Source: Cohnella rhizoplanae
GTDB taxonomy: Bacteria; Bacillota; Bacilli; Paenibacillales; Paenibacillaceae
Direction of reading: 5' to 3'
Assembly (NCBI RefSeq): GCF_948329515.1
Contig: NZ_CAOJCN010000014.1
Coordinates: 62,001 to 126,000 of the forward strand
Length of the DNA: 64,000 nt
A program made the translations under genes and the position numbers. Below are positions 1 through 8,771 of this stretch, in pieces. The notes below the pieces were generated by a model. It searched no databases, was not told where the DNA came from, and saw only the letters and a program-made list of their open reading frames with translations. Position 1 is the first letter of the stretch, and each line of letters begins with the position of its first letter.

Positions 1-380
1 GGATGCACCACGACGGCCTTCGCCCCGTAACGGCGGGCATATTCGGCGGAGCGGACGAGCAGCTCGACCGCCCGCCGCCGCTTGTCCGCATCCTCGAAGC
101 CGAGGAGCACCGAGTCGGTTCCGTAGTCGGGATCCGCGATATGCGGGAACGTATTGTGCACGCTCGACACGCCGATCTCGCCGCGCTCGATCATCGGCTC
201 GATCGTCTCCAGCAGCGCTTCGGTCACGTTGTAATTCAGCTCGACCTGCCCGAAGCCGAGGCTGCGGATCTCCTCGATCATGTCCCGGCCCGTCGCATGG
301 CGCTTGATGTTCCAGCAGGTCGAGAACGAATAATCCGCTTTATCCGGCGCAGCGTCCGCGCCCTCGCCGATGAGGCTCAT
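1..380 (-). CDS. sugar phosphate isomerase/epimerase (partial, C-terminus outside window)
   Basis: This frame runs off the left edge of the window, so only about 126 N-terminal codons are visible. The start is fixed by an ATGA overlap with the stop of the upstream permease gene, which implies translational coupling. The protein begins MSLIGEGADAAP and carries FSTCWNIKRHATG and LGFGQVELNYNVTEALLE, then SSVHNTFPHI, the pattern of a xylose-isomerase-like TIM barrel starting with its first beta strands. In this family such proteins isomerise or epimerise sugars and polyols with a divalent metal. As the last visible gene of an ABC sugar operon it probably handles the imported substrate. The substrate cannot be named from sequence. 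Confidence 0.8.
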   Translation of the reverse strand, partial: MSLIGEGADAAPDKADYSFSTCWNIKRHATGRDMIEEIRSLGFGQVELNYNVTEALLETIEPMIERGEIGVSSVHNTFPHIADPDYGTDSVLLGFEDADKRRRAVELLVRSAEYARRYGAKAVVVH

Positions 381-1249
381 CCCTTCACCGCCCCCAGCAT
401 GACGCCGCTGACGAAGTAGCGCTGCAGCCACGGGTAGACGAGCAGGATCGGCACGGTGGCGAAGACGACGCTCGCCGCCTTGAGACTCTCCGGCGTCGCG
501 GCCATGGCGCTCGGCCCCTCGTTCTGCGTCAGGTCCGAGATCATGTTGTTCTGCACCAGCTGGTACAGCTTCAGCTGCAGCGGATAGAGCTCGGTCTTGG
601 TGATGTACAAGAGGGTGTCCTGGAAGCCGTTCCACCGTCCGACCGCGTAGAACAGGCTAAGCGTCGCGATGACCGGCAGCGAGAGCGGCAGGATGATCCG
701 AACGAGGGTGCCGAGCTGGCTGGAGCCGTCGATCTCGGCGGCTTCGACCAGACTCTTCGGGATCCCGTTAAAGAAAGAAATGAGAATAATCAGATAAAAA
801 GGACTGATCAGACCCGGCAGCACGAGCGCCCAGACCGTATTAAGCAGATGCAGGTTCTTGACCAGGATGTACTCGGGGATGATGCCCCCGCTGAAGAACA
901 TCGTGACGACGATGATGAACATGAACACCTTGCGGCCCTTGAGCTTGGTATGCGTCAGGGGGTAAGCGGCCGCGATCGTCATGATCATGCAGAGCACGGT
1001 GGTCAGCAGCGTCAGAAATACGGTGAAGCCGAGCGAATGAATCATCGACATATCCGACAGGACGCTGCGGTAGGCGTTCCAGTCGAGCTCGATCGGCAGC
1101 AGCGTGACGTCCCCGGACATGACCGCGCGGTTGGAGCTGAGCGAGATCGCGAGGATGTGGAAGAAGGGCGCCAGGCAGATCAGGACAAAGATCGTAATGA
1201 GAATGACGTTGACGGTATCGAAAATGCGGTTGGACGTGCGTTCGTTCAA
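377..1249 (-). CDS. carbohydrate ABC transporter permease, LplC/YtcP type
   Basis: 290 aa with about six membrane segments. It is the second inner-membrane subunit of a CUT1-type sugar importer. The EAA-type loop that contacts the ATPase is visible as EAAEIDGSSQLGTLVRIILP, and the C-terminus YFVSGVMLGAVKG is typical of YtcP/LplC proteins. The start is a TTG (TTG AAC GAA CGC) behind AAAGGAG, about nine bases upstream. It lies 27 bases after the partner permease and overlaps the isomerase start by ATGA. No ATPase gene is in this operon, as is usual for the family, which shares a general MsmX-like ATPase encoded elsewhere (known for the family; not seen here). Confidence 0.92.
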   Translation of the reverse strand: MNERTSNRIFDTVNVILITIFVLICLAPFFHILAISLSSNRAVMSGDVTLLPIELDWNAYRSVLSDMSMIHSLGFTVFLTLLTTVLCMIMTIAAAYPLTHTKLKGRKVFMFIIVVTMFFSGGIIPEYILVKNLHLLNTVWALVLPGLISPFYLIILISFFNGIPKSLVEAAEIDGSSQLGTLVRIILPLSLPVIATLSLFYAVGRWNGFQDTLLYITKTELYPLQLKLYQLVQNNMISDLTQNEGPSAMAATPESLKAASVVFATVPILLVYPWLQRYFVSGVMLGAVKG

Positions 1250-1276
1250 CGTAGCCCGCTCCTTTCCATAGGAAGC

Positions 1277-2179
1277 TTATAGAATCCCTTCGTCGGTCAG
1301 CTTCTTCGACGCGAAGTTGGCGCCGAGGACGAACACCAGTCCGACGACCGCCTGGAACAGCCCGACGACCGTCGCCAGCGTGTATTGGCCGGACTCGAGG
1401 CCCGTACGGTAGACGTAGGTGCTAAGCACGTCGGAATAATCCATGACCATCTTGTTGCCGATCACGAACGGACGGTCGAAGCCGATCGCGATCATATTGC
1501 CCAGATTGATGATGAGCAGCGTGGCGATCGTCGTCTTGAGTCCGGGCAGCGTGATGTGCCAGATTCGCTTGAACCGTCCGGCGCCGTCCACCTCGGCCGC
1601 CTCGAACAGGTCGCGGTTGATGCCCGTGAGGGCGGCCAGGTACAGGATCGTGCCCCATCCCGCGCTCTGCCAGACGCCCGTGGCCAGGTACGTGAACAGC
1701 CAGTGGTTTTTGTCCGTCAGAAAAGGAATGGGCTCGAAGCCGAGCGAGACGATGAAGTTGTTGATCATGCCGGACTGCGTGCCGAACACCTGATACACGA
1801 TGCCGCCTATGATAACCCAGGAGATAAAGTGGGGAATGTACAAAATCGTTTGAGACAGCCGCTTGAACCACTGGAACTTGACCTCGAACAGCATGATCGC
1901 CAGAATCAGCGGAGCCGGAAACGATACGATCAGGTCCAGGATGTTCAGCATAAGCGTATTGCGAAGCGTCTTAAAAAAATCGTGCGAGTGAAATACCTCG
2001 CGGAAGGCATCCAGTCCGATCCATTCGCTGCCGGCGATGCCCTGGAAGAAGTTGAAATCCTTGAACGCGATCTGCACGCCCCACATGGGACCGTATTTGA
2101 ATAGGACGAAATAGGCGAGAGGCAGGACAAGCAAAGCGTACAACTGCCAATAACGGCGAAGGTAAACGGTTCCTCTCAT
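1277..2179 (-). CDS. carbohydrate ABC transporter permease, LplB/UgpA type
   Basis: About 300 aa and six membrane segments, the first permease of the CUT1 sugar importer. LVLPLAYFVLFKYGPMWGV near the N-terminus and the EAA loop EAAEVDGAGRFKRIWHITLP identify the LplB group. The frame stays open 16 codons upstream, but ATG at 2179 (MRGTVYLRRYW) is preferred because GGAGAGGAG sits just upstream and the longer N-terminus is not family-like. A GC-rich hairpin (2216-2234) separates it from the binding-protein gene, probably lowering expression relative to the lipoprotein. Confidence 0.92.
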   Translation of the reverse strand: MRGTVYLRRYWQLYALLVLPLAYFVLFKYGPMWGVQIAFKDFNFFQGIAGSEWIGLDAFREVFHSHDFFKTLRNTLMLNILDLIVSFPAPLILAIMLFEVKFQWFKRLSQTILYIPHFISWVIIGGIVYQVFGTQSGMINNFIVSLGFEPIPFLTDKNHWLFTYLATGVWQSAGWGTILYLAALTGINRDLFEAAEVDGAGRFKRIWHITLPGLKTTIATLLIINLGNMIAIGFDRPFVIGNKMVMDYSDVLSTYVYRTGLESGQYTLATVVGLFQAVVGLVFVLGANFASKKLTDEGIL

Positions 2180-2215
2180 AATGCCGATCTCCTCTCCTGC
2201 GCTGCGGGAGTAAAG

Positions 2216-2234
2216 GGCGGCCTCCAAGGCCGCC
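2216..2234 (-). terminator. intercistronic hairpin between binding protein and permease genes
   Basis: Perfect 7-bp stem GGCGGCC/GGCCGCC with a 5-base loop and no long T run. It lies between the stop of the lipoprotein gene and the first permease. Such hairpins usually protect the upstream message or partly terminate, giving more binding protein than permease. The function is inferred from position. Confidence 0.5.
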
Positions 2235-2263
2235 TCTTCTCCCTTGTTTGTCTCGTGCGCGGA

Positions 2264-3901
2264 TTACTTGGTCTCTTGGTAGACCTTGGTGCGCTCGTCC
2301 TGGATCGCCTGCCCGCCGCTCTGCATGTAATCCTTGAGGGCGGATTCGTACGCGCTCTCGAAGTTAGCCGGCTTGGCCGTCGCGGCCTTGACGATCATCT
2401 CTTCGTACTTGTCCTGCAGCGCCGTGCCGTACTTGGATTCCGCCTCGATCGGACGATCGATCAGGACGGGCTTGAACGTGTCGGCGACCGAGATGTCGAG
2501 AGCCTTGCGGAGATTCTCCTGGTACGCCGGCGGGAAGCCTGCCGCGAACGCCTGCTTGTTCTTTTCTTCGTCGCCCGTGAACTTGCCGTTCGCCAGGATG
2601 ACGATGTCGCCGTAGTTGTAGATGCGGTCGATGACGTCCTGCGGCGCGTCCGTCTTCACGATCGGAATGCCGTCCTTCATCTCGTAGTTCTCGCCTTCTA
2701 CGCCGTTCTGCAGCGCGAGCATGTTCTCCGTCTGGGCCATCCAGTCGAGATACTTGACCGCTTCGGCCGCGCGCTCGCTCGACTTGGGGATCATGATGTA
2801 CATGCCGTTCGGCGCGTATTCCGGCTTGGCGTGCTTGCCTTCGGAATTCGTGAGCACGTCGACCGGATCGAGCTTGGCCGTCGGCACCGTCTTGAGCAGG
2901 TTCTCGTACGTGCCTTCCGCGTAGTACAGGTTCGGATAGTCCTCGGTCAAAAATCCGACCACGCCGTTCTGCACGTCCTGCGTCATCTGCTTCTTGTCCT
3001 TGTCGAGGCCGAAGTCCTTGCTGATCAGCCCTTCATTGTACAGCTTGTTGAAGAACTGCAGCGCGTCCTTGAAGCCCGGCAGCAGCGTCGGATACTCGTT
3101 GGAGCCCAGCTTCTGCGTGAGCGTGAATCTCTGCTCGTCGGTCGTCGGCTGAATGAACGACCAGATCAGCGGATCGTACTGCGCCGGCTCGATCGTCATG
3201 CCGTAAGGGATGACCTTGCCGCCCGTCTTGCCCGGATCCTTTTCCTTGAACGCCTTCAGCGTGTCGTACAGCTCCTGCGTCGTCGTCGGCACCTTCATGC
3301 CGAGCGCGTCGAGCCAGTCCGTGCGGATGAACGACGCGTACTTGCCGAGGATCGAGCGCTTGCCGGGAATCGCGAGCTGCTTGCCCTCGAAGTTGCCGTA
3401 AGCGAGCGTATCTTCGCCGAGGAACGCCTTGAGATTGGAGCCGTGCTCGTTCAGCAGATCGGTCAGATCCGTGAGCCCGCCCTGCTGGGCGTACCGGTTG
3501 AAGGTGGCGGAGTCGTAGGTGAAGACGATATCCGGGACGTCGCTGCCGCTCGCCATCAGCACGTTCAGCTTCTTGATCTCTTCGGAGCGCGGCACGGGCA
3601 CGAATTCCATCTTAATGTTGTTGGGCGTGCCGAAGTTGTCTTGAATGTATTTCGTCAGATAGCTGTTCGTGATGGTGTAAGGACTCGGCGAGTTGCCGCG
3701 GTCGAACAGCTCGACCTTGAGCGTGACCTGCTTGCCGGAAGCGGCAGGCGAGGATGCGGTGCCGGCCGAAGCCGATCCTCCGCCGCTACCTGCGTTCCCT
3801 GCGTCCGAATTCGAATTGGATGAACATGCGCTCAGCAGGCTCATGCTTGCGAGTACGGCTGCCAGCGACAGGCTTGCTGCCTTCGTCATCTTTGGTGCCA
3901 T
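2264..3901 (-). CDS. extracellular sugar-binding lipoprotein, LplA type
   Basis: About 545 aa, the long form typical of LplA-like binding proteins in Paenibacillus (most CUT1 binding proteins are about 430 aa). A signal peptide ends in the lipobox SLLSAC, so the mature protein is a lipid-anchored exoprotein, followed by a Ser/Gly/Asn-rich linker. It delivers a saccharide to the two downstream permeases. A GTG two codons earlier is open, but ATG at 3901 has the better spacing (8 bases) to AGGGG. The substrate is unknown. A cre-like CcpA site lies about 84 bases upstream, suggesting carbon catabolite control. Confidence 0.92.
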   Translation of the reverse strand: MAPKMTKAASLSLAAVLASMSLLSACSSNSNSDAGNAGSGGGSASAGTASSPAASGKQVTLKVELFDRGNSPSPYTITNSYLTKYIQDNFGTPNNIKMEFVPVPRSEEIKKLNVLMASGSDVPDIVFTYDSATFNRYAQQGGLTDLTDLLNEHGSNLKAFLGEDTLAYGNFEGKQLAIPGKRSILGKYASFIRTDWLDALGMKVPTTTQELYDTLKAFKEKDPGKTGGKVIPYGMTIEPAQYDPLIWSFIQPTTDEQRFTLTQKLGSNEYPTLLPGFKDALQFFNKLYNEGLISKDFGLDKDKKQMTQDVQNGVVGFLTEDYPNLYYAEGTYENLLKTVPTAKLDPVDVLTNSEGKHAKPEYAPNGMYIMIPKSSERAAEAVKYLDWMAQTENMLALQNGVEGENYEMKDGIPIVKTDAPQDVIDRIYNYGDIVILANGKFTGDEEKNKQAFAAGFPPAYQENLRKALDISVADTFKPVLIDRPIEAESKYGTALQDKYEEMIVKAATAKPANFESAYESALKDYMQSGGQAIQDERTKVYQETK

Positions 3902-3984
3902 TTTCACAACCCCTTGTCATATGAATAGGTTCGCCCCATATCGCCGCCGCTGGAGAGCCGCCCTGGAGAGCGGCAGGTTCCACG

Positions 3985-4000
3985 TTGAAAGCGCTTTGAA
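3985..4000 (-). promoter_or_regulatory. cre-like site (CcpA) upstream of the sugar transport operon
   Basis: TTGAAAGCGCTTTGAA is a near-palindrome that matches the catabolite-response-element consensus WTGNAARCGNWWWCA with one mismatch. It lies 84-99 bases upstream of the lipoprotein start, a normal place for CcpA repression or activation of sugar uptake. Confidence 0.5.
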
Positions 4001-4377
4001 TCGGGGATGTCCCCAGTATGCCTGCCGGACCGGCACGGGGACAATAAACTAAATTCGAACCGCGCGAAGCCGCTCCGTACGGGCATTTGCGCGGCGATTC
4101 GGCGCGGGAGCGCACCGTTTTCCCGAACTAAACCGAATTCCAGCACGCACGTCCCGTCCCCTGGCCGCCGCGTCCGGCAGTCGCGACCGTCATCGGATTC
4201 CGCGCGTCGCACCGCGGCGGAACGTTGTTCCGGAATTAAAAAAACGAAACGAGTGCGTCCCGATCCGGACGATCGCACTCATTTCGCAACGCCAATCTGG
4301 CGGAATAAACCGAATTCCCGAAGTAAACTTGAACGGATATCGACGCGCATGCCCCGTGCCGCGATGCGGCGGCCGGG
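4001..4377. other. intergenic stretch with a recurring TAAAC-GAATTC motif
   Basis: No credible gene. Short AT-rich islands stand out of GC-rich DNA and look related: AATAAACTAAATTCGAAC (from 4043), GAACTAAACCGAATTC (from 4125), GGAATTAAAAAAACGAAAC (from 4231) and GAATAAACCGAATTC (from 4303). The spacing is irregular (roughly 70-106 bases). They could be operators for the neighbouring AraC regulator or decayed repeats. Confidence 0.35.
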
Positions 4378-6630
4378 TTACTCGGAGGCCGACCGCAGCT
4401 TCAGCTTGCGGTAGTCGCCCGGCGCGACGCCGTAGGTCCGCTTGAAGACGCGGCCGAACGTGATCGAGTTGGCGTAGCCGATCGACAAGGCGATATCCTG
4501 GATCGGCAGCTTGGTCTCGACGAGCAGCTTCTCGGCCCGATCCATCCGCAGATGGACGAGAAAATCGACGAACTTCATATCGAACTCCGTTTTGAATAAA
4601 TAGCTCGCGTACTTGCCGGAGATCTGGAACCGGTCGCTCAAGTGCTTGAGAGACAGGTCCGGATCGGAGAAATGCTCCTCGATATAACTCTTCATCTCGT
4701 TAATCATGGCCCGGTACGTATTCGTCTTGCTGACGACGACATAGGACCGGTAGGTCTCGCTCAGAAACTCGGCGATCCCGGCCTGCAGCTCGTCAAGCGA
4801 CCGGGAATCGGCCAGAATCCGCTGCCAGCCCTCGCCTTGCTCGCCGGACAGACGCGACCGGAGTTCTTCGGAGAAAATATCGAGCTCGTGACCGAGCATC
4901 CGCAGCATCGTCTGCAGCAGGGAATGGATGGCGTCGTCCTTGAGCCTGTCCTTGCGGAAGCGCTCGAACATGTCCTGCAGACCGTCTCTCCACGCCTCGT
5001 TGTTCATGCGGAAGTCCTTGACCAGCCCCGCGATCGTCCCGAGGTACGGCAGCACCGGACTCAGATCGCCGGTCGACATCTCTTCGCCGAACAATATCGT
5101 GCCCTGTCCGTGCGACAGCTTATGCCTGAGCGCCTCGGTCGCCGCGCGGAACGATTGCTCGACCTCCTCCAGGCGCCGGACGGCGAATCCGATGCCGAAG
5201 CGGAGCGAGATGCGCAGCTTGTCCTCGACCCAGTCCCGGCACCGATCCGAGATGCCCCGGAGATCCTCGGTGCTCTTGGCCCCTTCGCCCGCGGGCAGCG
5301 CGATCAGGACGGCGACGCGATCGCCGGCGATCCACTCCGCCCAGCTGTGCATGGCCTCGCCCCGGGCGAGCTCCTGGAATACGTTCATCAGCGCGAACTT
5401 CAGCACATTCTGATCCTTGACCGAGTATTGGTTCTGGAACAGCGCGTACTCGCCGATCTCCGCGACCGCGATCGCATAGCTCCCCGCCTCCGCGTCAGGC
5501 GGCAGCGGACTCAGCTTGCGCATCTTGTCGGCGAGGTCGCCGCCGAGCTTGTGGCCGCCGACGAGATCGATGAACAGCTGGCTGCGCTGCAGCACCAGGT
5601 TCTCGTGATACTGCTTCTCGTAATCCATGGACCTGGAGATCAGGCTGGTCAGTGCGTTGTCGATCATCGCCAGCTCGTCCTTTTTGGAAGGCGGGGCGTC
5701 CTGGCGAAGCTGGATCGACTGCAGACGGTTCATGACCAGCTGGATCGGACGATAGTTCTTGCGCGTGATATAGACGATATAGACGACGGCGAGCAATACC
5801 GTCAGTATCCCGATCGCGATCCACACGTAGGAGATGACCGATACCCAGGCGTAGAGCTGGCCCGTAAGAATGCCGCTCTCGAATTCCCAGCCCAGCCGGT
5901 CCGAGCGGAGCGTGGTCAGCACCTTGCCGCCCGAGGCGGAGCCGCCGGCGCCCTCGGCCTTGTGCGCTTCGAAGATCGCATCGCCCGCCTCGTTCTTGAT
6001 GATCAGGAAGGAGATGCTGTCGTTCGTCATCGCGTTCACGATCTGCTCGAGCGGGTACATGCTGACGTTGACGACCAGGAGGCCCTGATTGCCGAACGGC
6101 AGCGGCAGCCGCTTGTACATGGAGATGACCCGCTGCGGGTTGGGCGTTCCCACTTCCATCAGCCCCCGCACCTGGGACCAGCCGCGGTATTCCGGCTTCT
6201 GCAGCGCTCCCTCGATGAACGCGCGGTCCGGATAGGCGGACAGCTCGTTCCTCCCCCTCTCGGTCAGCACGGTCCGGTCGGCGTCCCGGTACAGATAGAC
6301 CGAAGCGATCAGCTCGTTGTTCTCGTTCAGCGCGCGGAGGCGGGGCGCCAGCGAATAGATCAAATTCTCGTCGTCTCCGGACGTACGGTTCAAGTAAGCC
6401 GAATAACTCCCGTTCGTCTCCACTTCCTTCAGGACGCTCATTTCGATATCGTTCACGGTCCGCTCCAGGTTTTCCATGATAAACCGAGTGGAGACGGCGT
6501 CCGCCTTGGCCGTTTCTTTGCGGGAAATTTCGTTGACCATCAGAAAGGAGAGGAAAACGATGACCGTGATGGTGATGAAAAAAATGGGGAAGTAGGACAA
6601 CAACAGTCGGCGAAACCAGCTTTGCTGCAA
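4378..6630 (-). CDS. membrane-bound AraC-family regulator with extracellular sensor domain
   Basis: 750 aa. An N-terminal membrane helix (residues about 10-32), an extracellular Cache-like sensor (about 35-255), a second helix (about 262-285), a HAMP-like and long cytoplasmic linker, and a C-terminal AraC DNA-binding domain (about 645-745: DLSLKHLSDRFQISGKYASY and IALSIGYANSITFGRVFKRT). This YtrP/YesN-like layout is common in Paenibacillus immediately upstream of LplABC-type transporters, and here it precedes the binding-protein gene on the same strand. The start is TTG behind AAAGGAG. It probably senses an extracellular saccharide or a liganded binding protein and activates the operon (inference). 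Confidence 0.9.
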   Translation of the reverse strand: MQQSWFRRLLLSYFPIFFITITVIVFLSFLMVNEISRKETAKADAVSTRFIMENLERTVNDIEMSVLKEVETNGSYSAYLNRTSGDDENLIYSLAPRLRALNENNELIASVYLYRDADRTVLTERGRNELSAYPDRAFIEGALQKPEYRGWSQVRGLMEVGTPNPQRVISMYKRLPLPFGNQGLLVVNVSMYPLEQIVNAMTNDSISFLIIKNEAGDAIFEAHKAEGAGGSASGGKVLTTLRSDRLGWEFESGILTGQLYAWVSVISYVWIAIGILTVLLAVVYIVYITRKNYRPIQLVMNRLQSIQLRQDAPPSKKDELAMIDNALTSLISRSMDYEKQYHENLVLQRSQLFIDLVGGHKLGGDLADKMRKLSPLPPDAEAGSYAIAVAEIGEYALFQNQYSVKDQNVLKFALMNVFQELARGEAMHSWAEWIAGDRVAVLIALPAGEGAKSTEDLRGISDRCRDWVEDKLRISLRFGIGFAVRRLEEVEQSFRAATEALRHKLSHGQGTILFGEEMSTGDLSPVLPYLGTIAGLVKDFRMNNEAWRDGLQDMFERFRKDRLKDDAIHSLLQTMLRMLGHELDIFSEELRSRLSGEQGEGWQRILADSRSLDELQAGIAEFLSETYRSYVVVSKTNTYRAMINEMKSYIEEHFSDPDLSLKHLSDRFQISGKYASYLFKTEFDMKFVDFLVHLRMDRAEKLLVETKLPIQDIALSIGYANSITFGRVFKRTYGVAPGDYRKLKLRSASE

Positions 6631-6701
6631 ACGGCGCGCTCCTTTCGATTACGGCGATGGTTCCGGTAGACGCTGCTTATAAATCGTTTTCATATCCCTC
6701 T

Positions 6702-6730
6702 ATTGTATCATGGCCGCGCGTTCGCGGGAA
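6702..6730 (-). promoter_or_regulatory. candidate sigma-A promoter of the AraC sensor gene
   Basis: Read on the minus strand: -35 TTCCCG (weak), 17-base spacer, -10 TACAAT (good), about 70 bases upstream of the TTG start. The -10 is the main support. Confidence 0.4.
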
Positions 6731-6814
6731 CCGATCCGTTAAGTTGGCTCACATTGGAAAAGGTGGAATGGAGCTGGCGTTGCCAGTCGGGTAGACGGGA
6801 TAAGCGGGGGTGAG

Positions 6815-7141
6815 TTGTTCCTAGTTGAAACTTCCTGTGGGTGGAAGGGAGTGCGCGGGGTTGAGTTGTTCCTAGTTGAAACTTCCTGTGGGTGGAAGGG
6901 AGTGCGCGGGGTTGAGTTGTTCCTGGTTGAGACTACTGCCGGGTGGACGGGAGTGCGCGGGGCTGAGTTGTTCCTGGTTGAGACTTCCTGCCGGGTGGAC
7001 GAGGTCCGCGGGAGTGAGTTGTTCCTGGTTGAGACTACCTGTCGGGTGGACGAGGTCCGCGGGAGTGAGTTGTTCCTGGTTGAGACTACCTGTCGGGTGG
7101 ACGAGGTCCGCGGGAGTGAGTTGTTCCTGGTTGAGACTTAG
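6815..7141. repeat. array A: seven tandem 51-bp repeats, head TTGTTCCTGGTTGAGACT
   Basis: Heads start at 6815, 6866, 6917, 6968, 7019, 7070 and 7121, every step exactly 51. The first 18-22 bases of each unit are nearly invariant (the first two copies read CTAGTTGAAACT); the tails drift gradually from one end to the other. Later tails hold an inverted repeat GTGGAC-GAG-GTCCGC. Because 51 is 17 codons, several frames stay open on both strands, but none has a ribosome binding site or protein-like composition. It occupies the gap between the AraC-sensor promoter and the DinB terminator. Confidence 0.93.
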
Positions 7142-7151
7142 CCTCAAATGA

Positions 7152-7182
7152 AGAAAAACGGAGCCTCTTCCGAGGACTCCGT
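7152..7182 (-). terminator. terminator of the DinB gene
   Basis: Stem ACGGAG-CCTC / GAGG-A-CTCCGT with a TTCC loop, followed on the minus strand by TTTTTCTT. It lies 20 bases after the DinB stop codon. Confidence 0.8.
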
Positions 7183-7201
7183 GTATTCTGCCTTCGTTCG
7201 C

Positions 7202-7711
7202 TTATTGCTGGCTGCGCGCGGCTCTGATCGCGGCGCCTTCCTCTTCGTTGGGACCGTACACGCCGGGAGGGACCACGCCCGCCTGCCGCATCAGAACGGT
7301 CATCTGCGCGCGATGGTGGATCTGATGGCGAACGACCAGGTTGAGCACGTCGTTATAGGTCATGTTCATCGAGCCGAACAGGAGCAGACTCTCGGATAGA
7401 CGCGCATCGGCCCATTGCGCCTTGATTGCGTTCGCGACTGCGACGCTCATGCTTCGGTAGGCCTCGGCGATCTCCGCGGCGCTCGCAGGGACCGGCCGTT
7501 TAAAGTCCGGGCCTTCAATCCGAAGCCCGGCGCTTCCAAGGATGCCGGCAGGCGCGCCGGCTACATGCCAGCCGAGATCGCCGATTGACCTGGGACGGGT
7601 GTCGGACACCGACTGCTTCAACGACGCGTCGGTCAGCGCCTCGAGCACTTTAAGCGTCAACGCCGCTTCCTGGTTCCAGTCGTTCACGAATTGTTCGATC
7701 GTCTGATACAT
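7202..7711 (-). CDS. DinB-family protein
   Basis: About 169 aa, a four-helix bundle protein of the DinB/YfiT superfamily. LGWHVAGAP near residue 50 and VRHQIHHRAQM near residue 130 give the His triad that usually binds Ni or Zn. Members include DNA-damage-inducible proteins and thiol-dependent transferases or hydrolases; no specific reaction can be assigned. Two in-frame ATGs are possible: 7720 sits only 2 bases from GGAG, 7711 sits 11 bases away, so the later one is preferred with modest certainty. It is single-gene, with its own terminator. Confidence 0.88.
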   Translation of the reverse strand: MYQTIEQFVNDWNQEAALTLKVLEALTDASLKQSVSDTRPRSIGDLGWHVAGAPAGILGSAGLRIEGPDFKRPVPASAAEIAEAYRSMSVAVANAIKAQWADARLSESLLLFGSMNMTYNDVLNLVVRHQIHHRAQMTVLMRQAGVVPPGVYGPNEEEGAAIRAARSQQ

Positions 7712-7780
7712 CGCATACATCGCTCCTCTGCTTATAGTGGATATGCACCCAGCATAGCATCGCAGGCGAGTCCGGACAAA

Positions 7781-8180
7781 TTATGGACCGCCCCAGATCG
7801 CGACGATCAAGCAACAAAGGAAGGCGATGCCCGCCAAGGGAGTCATGACGGTTTTTCTTGCCTGCTCTTCGATGCCAGATTGCCCAGCGTGTTCAAGGCG
7901 AGAAACACGGCTATGATCCATATCAGGATTCGGGTACTCCCGTTCGTGTCGATCGCGATCACCTCCGCATGCGCCAGTAATACAGTCGCGATCAGAACCA
8001 GAATGACGGCCGACGGCAGGCTCATCCATCGCAACCGCGCCGGCAGCACGCCCTTATGCCCGCCTCCCCAACTGTAGGCGCCCAGCGGCAAGCCCGCCGC
8101 GAGAAGCAGTTGAAATATGGCGATTATCGTCGCGATCCCGCGCCGATCACGGCGGCCCCCTGGACGAGATCTTCGTTCAT
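7781..8180 (-). pseudogene. membrane protein gene broken by two single-base homopolymer frameshifts
   Basis: Starting at ATG 8178-8180, which overlaps the PadR stop as ATGA, the frame reads MNEDLVQGAAVIGAG and then hits TAA. One extra G in the GGG run near 8135 restores IATIIAIFQLLLAAGLPLG and the rest of a small integral membrane protein. A second break lies in an AAAAA run near 7856; one extra A restores KTVMTPLAGIAFLCC to a stop at 7781. The repaired product would be about 132 aa with four likely membrane helices. Either the gene is dead or the two homopolymers were miscalled. Such proteins are commonly co-expressed with PadR regulators. Confidence 0.75.
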
Positions 8181-8722
8181 ACGCGTCTCGCCTCCCCCTC
8201 TATTTCCTCCAACAACGATCGAAACCAAGATAACATCGAGCGGTGATGGTAAAGTCCCAGCTCCAGCGTTTTCAACTGATACTTGGCAATCTCGGCATAC
8301 GGGTCCGGCGCGGGTTGACGGCCGGCTTCTGCGCTAGCGGCTTCGAACTGCCGGACCGTCTCCTCCAGCTTGCCGACGAGGGCCGCGACGACGGCCTGTC
8401 TCTCCGCGAGAGTGAGAAGCCCGAGAAAGAACAGCTTGGTCGTAACTTCCTTGTCCAGTCGGTTCGAATCGGCCGCGGCCAGCATCCATTCGAAAAAATA
8501 GGGCCTGCCGGCGGCCGTGATGGAATAGACTTTTTTTATTCGCCCTCCGTCCGCGACCTCCCGCCGGTCCACGTGACCTTCGCGCTCGAGCTTCTTGAAC
8601 GCGGCCTGAATGCTGCCGAGGCTGGCGCTGAAAAAGGGCGATACGCGCCGTTCGAGAATCGTCTTGACCTCGTACTGCGTGAGATCGCGCAGCAGCAGCA
8701 AACCTAAAATGACGAATTCCAT
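8177..8722 (-). CDS. PadR-family transcriptional regulator
   Basis: 181 aa. A PadR winged helix (residues about 1-75: MEFVILGLLLLRDLTQYEV, FFSASLGSIQAAFKKLERE, GGRIKKVYSITAAG) followed by a helical C-terminal dimerisation domain (Vir C-terminal type). The frame is open for 25 more codons upstream, but MEFVILGLL is the conserved PadR start, with a weak GGAAG eight bases before it. Its stop overlaps the start of the next (broken) membrane gene, so the two form a coupled pair. A perfect palindrome just upstream is its probable autoregulatory operator. Confidence 0.9.
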   Translation of the reverse strand: MEFVILGLLLLRDLTQYEVKTILERRVSPFFSASLGSIQAAFKKLEREGHVDRREVADGGRIKKVYSITAAGRPYFFEWMLAAADSNRLDKEVTTKLFFLGLLTLAERQAVVAALVGKLEETVRQFEAASAEAGRQPAPDPYAEIAKYQLKTLELGLYHHRSMLSWFRSLLEEIEGEARRV

Positions 8723-8771
8723 GGAGATCGCTTCCCGTCGTTTGGCCGATAGCCTGAATAGCGTCATTATA

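Noticed and set aside
2255..3823. 522-codon plus-strand frame antisense to the binding lipoprotein
   Set aside because: No ribosome site, Arg/Leu/Val-biased shadow; the lipoprotein on the other strand has a lipobox.
6815..7141. CRISPR array (short repeat plus spacer look)
   Set aside because: Tails are near-identical within the array, the head is not dyad-like and only 18-22 bases, and no cas gene is in the window. It is a tandem repeat.
6815..7151. Repeat-peptide genes encoded by array A on either strand
   Set aside because: Several frames on both strands are open only because the unit is a multiple of three; there is no ribosome site or signal peptide and composition just follows the repeat.
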